A stretch of 64,000 nucleotides of DNA from Litorivita sp040371945 (GTDB lineage: Bacteria > Pseudomonadota > Alphaproteobacteria > Rhodobacterales > Rhodobacteraceae): contig NZ_BAABWS010000001.1 of assembly GCF_040371945.1 (NCBI RefSeq), positions 744,001 through 808,000 of the forward strand, written 5' to 3'. The translations under genes were made by a program, and so were the position numbers. Shown one piece after another: positions 60,864 through 64,000 of the stretch (position 1 is its first letter; every line of letters begins with the position of its first letter). A model generated the notes under the pieces. The model saw only the letters and a program-made list of their open reading frames with translations. It ran no database searches and was not told where the DNA came from.

Positions 60864-61520
60864 TCAAAGCGCGAAGGCCGGCTCTTTGTCAAACCCGGGC
60901 AAGACTGGCGCAGTTGCGTTAAACGCAAACCGCCAGCTGATCTCGCTATCAATCTTATATCCGATGCGCGCAACCCCGAGGTTACCCTCCATCATGATCG
61001 CGCCGATCCGCCCGCCTTCTTTGAGCTGTGCCAAAATCGTATCCGGCACATGCACCGCCGCACCTTGCAAGACAATCACGTCGTAGGGGCCATGCTCGGG
61101 CGCGCCTTCGGCGAGCGGGGCGCATTGGGTCACGACGTTATCCGCACCGCAAGCCGACAAGGCCGCCTGCCCGTCCGCGCAAAGGCTTTCGTCCTCTTCA
61201 AGCGCCACCGCGACCTGCGCCATCCGCGCGATCACGGCGGTCGAATAGCCCAGCCCGCTGCCGATATCGAGCACCAACTCGGTGGGCTGGATGTCCAGCC
61301 CGTCGAGCATTTTGGCCAATACGCGCGGATCGAGAACCACGCGAGAGCGAGGCCCGAGCGGAACATTCTCGCCAACATAGGCGGCCTCGCGCGCATCCGT
61401 CGGCACAAAATCTTCGCGCGCGATATCGAGCATGGCATCGATCACGGGGAATTTTGTTACATCGGAAGGGCGAATTTGAGTATCGACCATCATGGTCCGG
61501 CGAGCGTTAAAGTCTGTCAT
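60864..61520 (-). CDS. pcm: Protein-L-isoaspartate O-methyltransferase family
   Basis: A 218-residue SAM-dependent methyltransferase. Motif I LVLDIGSGLGYSTAV near residue 83 binds SAM; the N-terminal MVDTQIRPSDV segment is typical of the alphaproteobacterial pcm found before tolC. It repairs isoaspartyl residues, although this subgroup may have a different substrate. Stop and tolC start are 104 bp apart. Confidence 0.9.
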   Translation of the reverse strand: MTDFNARRTMMVDTQIRPSDVTKFPVIDAMLDIAREDFVPTDAREAAYVGENVPLGPRSRVVLDPRVLAKMLDGLDIQPTELVLDIGSGLGYSTAVIARMAQVAVALEEDESLCADGQAALSACGADNVVTQCAPLAEGAPEHGPYDVIVLQGAAVHVPDTILAQLKEGGRIGAIMMEGNLGVARIGYKIDSEISWRFAFNATAPVLPGFDKEPAFAL

Positions 61521-61897
61521 GTACTAAACTCATGCGTTCAGATTCCCTAAGGCCCCTATGTGGCATAGAAGCCCCGCCGCGGCAACGGGTTAGACCGCGA
61601 AATCCCCATGCCGCGCCCGATCGGCACCGCACATGCCCCCTTCATCACCGCAAAACCTCAGTAAAGCGTAAATTCACGCGTCACGCCGTTGCTTTTCCGC
61701 ACCGCCAGCGCATGGCGAGCAGCCCCTTTCGCGGCACGTTTCATTCGGAGCAAAATTCGCGCGCAAGCGGGCTGGACAAGACCCTCAAAACCCGCAATAA
61801 GGCGGCCAGAACCGAGCGCGAAAGCCATCACCAGAGCAATTCGCATCGCGTTCAACCCCATGGAGGCGCTCAAAACTGGCCTTCCAACACCACGCGG
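61521..61897. other. Spacer between pcm and tRNA-Cys
   Basis: 377 bp with no supported gene. The minus-strand open frame 61658-61972 is partly the antisense of tRNA-Cys and is not accepted. Promoters for pcm (minus) and tRNA-Cys (plus) must lie here. Confidence 0.35.
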
Positions 61898-61971
61898 GGC
61901 GAGTTGGCGGAGTGGTGACGCAGCGGATTGCAAATCCGTGTACACCGGTTCGATTCCGGTACTCGCCTCCA
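61898..61971 (+). tRNA. tRNA-Cys(GCA)
   Basis: 74 nt with encoded CCA. Acceptor GGCGAGT pairs with ACTCGCC; anticodon loop TTGCAAA gives GCA; T-loop TTCGATT. Intact. Mobile debris follows directly, so it has served as an integration site. Confidence 0.96.
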
Positions 61972-62032
61972 CTTACTTTCAATGACTTAGCACGATACGC
62001 TTTGACGACAATCTTGACGTCTAAGCAAACGT

Positions 62033-62520
62033 CTAAACATTCCGTTTTTGTTCCGTTCCCTTCTGCTGCGCTTCTTTCGCCCTGATCTTCTGGCGCACCT
62101 GCTTTGTGGAATGACTGACCATTGCAGGACTTTGGCCCGTCACCGCAGCGATAAGATCATCGCCGCAGCCCGCCTCCAGCAACTCGCAAGCCGCATTGTA
62201 GCGCCAGCTGTGAATGTCATAGTCGAGCGCGCCCACCGCCGCCCTTATCTTGCGCACGGCCTGAGAGGCCCCGCGATAGGACCAACGGTTCGTGCCTCTC
62301 TCATTGGTCAAAAGGAAAACCGAATGGCGACTTGCCACGTCGAGCGCGGCTTGAAGCTCCGGAAGTATCGGAACCCAAAGTTCCTTATTGGTTTTGTTCT
62401 GCCGCACAAATACTGCGCCGTCCTGAATATCAGACCAGCGCATTTCCAAGACGTCTCCGATCCGTTGCCCCGTGCCAACGCAGAGTTCCATGACCTTCGC
62501 CAGATTAACTCAGCCTTGAG
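62033..62520 (-). pseudogene. Truncated, dead tyrosine integrase
   Basis: A C-terminal integrase fragment of about 155 residues. The Arg (GTGQRIGDV) and HxxR (HSWR) are kept, but at the nucleophile site the sequence reads VSHSTKQ, with Ser in place of Tyr. The N-terminal part is missing because an IS3 remnant joins it near 62500. It ends 60 bp after tRNA-Cys, so it belonged to an element once integrated there. Confidence 0.78.
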
Positions 62521-63000
62521 GGTATTGAAGAAGGTGTCGACCGCCGCATTATCATCGCAACTGTCTTTGCAAGACATTGACATCCTGAACCCATGTTGAC
62601 GCGGGTTCTATTGGTAATCGCGTGAACAATGTTGCGACCCGCGATCCGAGTGACGAATGCAGGCTTTGGGCGGTGCGCTGAATACAGTCAGCCATCTGCA
62701 GCGGCTGGATTGCAAGGTCACGTTTCATACGGTTGCTCACAGCCCAGCCGATCGCGCGCCTTGAATGCAGGTCCAGAATGACAGCCGGATACAACCACCC
62801 CTCACGCGTCCAAGTGTAACTGATATCGCCCGCCCACTTTTGGTTGGGCGCGTCAACGTTGAAGTCGCGCTCCAGCAGGTTAGGCGTGATATCGAACCTG
62901 TGATCGCTGTCCCCCTCGCGGCAGATTGCTTTGCAATCGCCTGTCGGGCAATGGTCGTCACCTTGTGTTTGCGGGTAATCTGACCGTAGATGAAAGTCGC
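62490..63000 (-). pseudogene. IS3-family transposase (OrfB) remnant
   Basis: Conceptual minus-strand translation gives recognisable rve-integrase pieces: PNQKWAGDISYTWTREGWLY, AVILDLHSRRAIGWAVSN, HSDRGSQH, and DNAAVDTFF with KAELIWRRSW. They fall in different frames, with an in-frame TAG after RDYQ and an insertion after KVTT, so the transposase is inactive. It cuts the integrase on one side and a LacI gene on the other. Confidence 0.82.
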
Positions 63001-63354
63001 GCGACGCATGAAGATTCCCAAAATGCGTATGAGATGGTGCGCGATCTATTACAAACGTCGGAAGATGTTGTGGGCATATTGATCGTGGGCGGGGGCATTT
63101 CCGGCGTGCTTAGGGCGCTGCGAGAGACCCCCTTGGAACGAAGACATAACATTAAACTTGTTTGCAGGGACCTTGGACCGGAAGCCAGAAAGGGGCTTAC
63201 GGAGGGCCTGATTACCGCTGCGCTCTGTCACCCTCTTGGGCCAATTTCGAGTGCACTGGTTCAAAATATGGTCGAAGCGATTTCCACCAAAGAGCCTCGC
63301 CAAACGTCGCAATGCACAATCCCATTCGGAATCGTGACCCCTGAAAACATCTAG
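63001..63354 (+). pseudogene. C-terminal fragment of a LacI-family regulator
   Basis: About 115 residues (EDVVGILIVGGGISGVLRAL, then RDLGPEARKGLTEGLITAAL) match the sugar-binding domain of LacI-type repressors of the GGGISG group. The DNA-binding half is missing, lost at the IS3 junction near 63000, so it cannot be a functional repressor. Confidence 0.72.
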
Positions 63355-63750
63355 GCGGCGTTGCCATTCCTATCCGCCATGTCAGTCGGGATCGGGCTTC
63401 AACGGGCGTAGAGACAGACGCTTTAGGTCTTGGCGGCCTACGAGCAGTGCCGAAGGGGTTAGTTTTTATGGCCTGACCGCCAGACTTGCGCTTGCATTTG
63501 TAGAAGGGGCCCTAGCCGATCCTGTCGCCTCCGCACAGGTCAGCCCACCTGACTGCCCGCCACGCGGCCAAGCAAATGGCAGCCATTAGACCGAGGCCAC
63601 GTTTGGGCTTTGGCCGCTCCATTCGCCCATGATCACGAGCGCCGTTCTGTGTAAGCCAGCGGAACTGCATGCGCCAAAAAGATACCTTGCATCCGCGCCC
63701 TTCGCGCGGCGATATGTTTGGTGAATGAAAACAAAGGCCAAGCCACGCTC
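63355..63750. other. Spacer before modA
   Basis: 396 bp of mixed composition without a supported gene; probably degraded mobile DNA followed by the modA promoter. A perfect 6-bp hairpin (CCGCGC-CCTTC-GCGCGG, 63693-63709) lies 41 bp before modA. No molybdenum-cofactor riboswitch or ModE box could be recognised. Confidence 0.35.
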
Positions 63751-64000
63751 ATGTTCCGCCTGCTCTATCGCTCCGTGCCCCGCGCCCTGATTGCAGCCTG
63801 CCTGCTCGCCCTGCTCGGCGCAGCGCGCGGCAACGCAGATAGCGCGCCGGTCACGGTCTTTGCCGCCGCCAGCTTGATGAGCGCGCTTAACGATGTGGTC
63901 GCCCGCTACGAGGACGAGACCGGCGAGGATATCACCCTCTCCCTCGCCGGCTCCTCGACCCTTGCACAGCAAATACGCCGCGGCGCTCCGGCAGATATTT
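63751..64000 (+). CDS. modA: Molybdate ABC transporter substrate-binding protein, partial
   Basis: The 83 visible residues show a signal peptide (about 1-30, cut after GNA) and the ModA start SAPVTVFAAASLMSALNDV, with Ser residues (AASL, AGSSTLAQQI) that bind the oxyanion. The gene runs off the right edge. It would feed molybdate to enzymes such as the molybdenum hydroxylase at 42074-44371. Confidence 0.93.
   Translation, partial: MFRLLYRSVPRALIAACLLALLGAARGNADSAPVTVFAAASLMSALNDVVARYEDETGEDITLSLAGSSTLAQQIRRGAPADI

Noticed and set aside
61658..61972. Minus-strand open frame of 104 codons next to pcm
   Set aside because: Its first part is the antisense of tRNA-Cys, a common false ORF; the rest has no supporting signal.

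Overview
The window is a high-GC alphaproteobacterial chromosome segment, most likely Rhodobacterales (Rhodobacteraceae). Pointers are the pcm-tolC-popZ gene order, a DUF3572/pleD pair, a LysR-type metR divergent from metF, a PutR/putA pair, DUF6280, DUF983 and DUF4153 proteins, and the overall protein style. Both ends are cut: an H-NOX-like gene runs off the left edge and modA runs off the right edge.

Layout. 1-17300 is core chromosome: a degenerate H-NOX protein, a DUF4153 membrane protein, a HAD phosphatase, a MarR regulator, DUF3572 and pleD (c-di-GMP synthesis), an EF-hand / ECF sigma / single-TM protein / CpxP-like envelope-stress cluster, DUF983, NUDIX, a DMT transporter, an aldo/keto reductase, metG, and a chemoreceptor with a periplasmic sensor partner. 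17637-32087 is a roughly 14.45 kb integrated element of lower GC, bounded by an 11-bp direct repeat. It splits a tRNA-Leu(UAA) gene in the anticodon loop. 32171-61971 is core again: putR/putA, rhomboid protease, GFA protein, inositol monophosphatase, metR/metF, thioesterase, DUF2235 hydrolase, an orphan molybdenum hydroxylase large subunit, valS, enoyl-CoA hydratase, two aminotransferases, an ABC exporter, a glycosyltransferase, ygfZ, efp, cobQ, a PopZ-like gene, tolC, pcm and tRNA-Cys. 61980-63360 is mobile debris beside tRNA-Cys (dead integrase, IS3 remnant, truncated LacI regulator), followed by modA.

The element looks like a phage satellite or PICI-like island: tyrosine integrase, AlpA/MerR-like HTH proteins, a primase-polymerase plus SF3 helicase with iteron-like repeats downstream, a small-terminase-like protein without a large subunit, and two tiny tail-fibre-like proteins. 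Its cargo is a thymidylate-synthase homologue translationally coupled to a predicted alpha-glutamyl/putrescinyl-thymine pyrophosphorylase, a HigB / ImmA-IrrE toxin-antitoxin pair, and a large unknown protein.

The most unusual feature is RNA. The element carries its own full tRNA-Leu(UAA), which would replace the one it breaks. It also carries, on the minus strand at 20573-20796, two tandem tRNA-like genes that fold well only if each is read as circularly permuted (3' half before 5' half, break in the D-loop). Each unit has perfectly matched acceptor and D stems, and a Rho-independent terminator follows. This is the best candidate for an undescribed system in the window.
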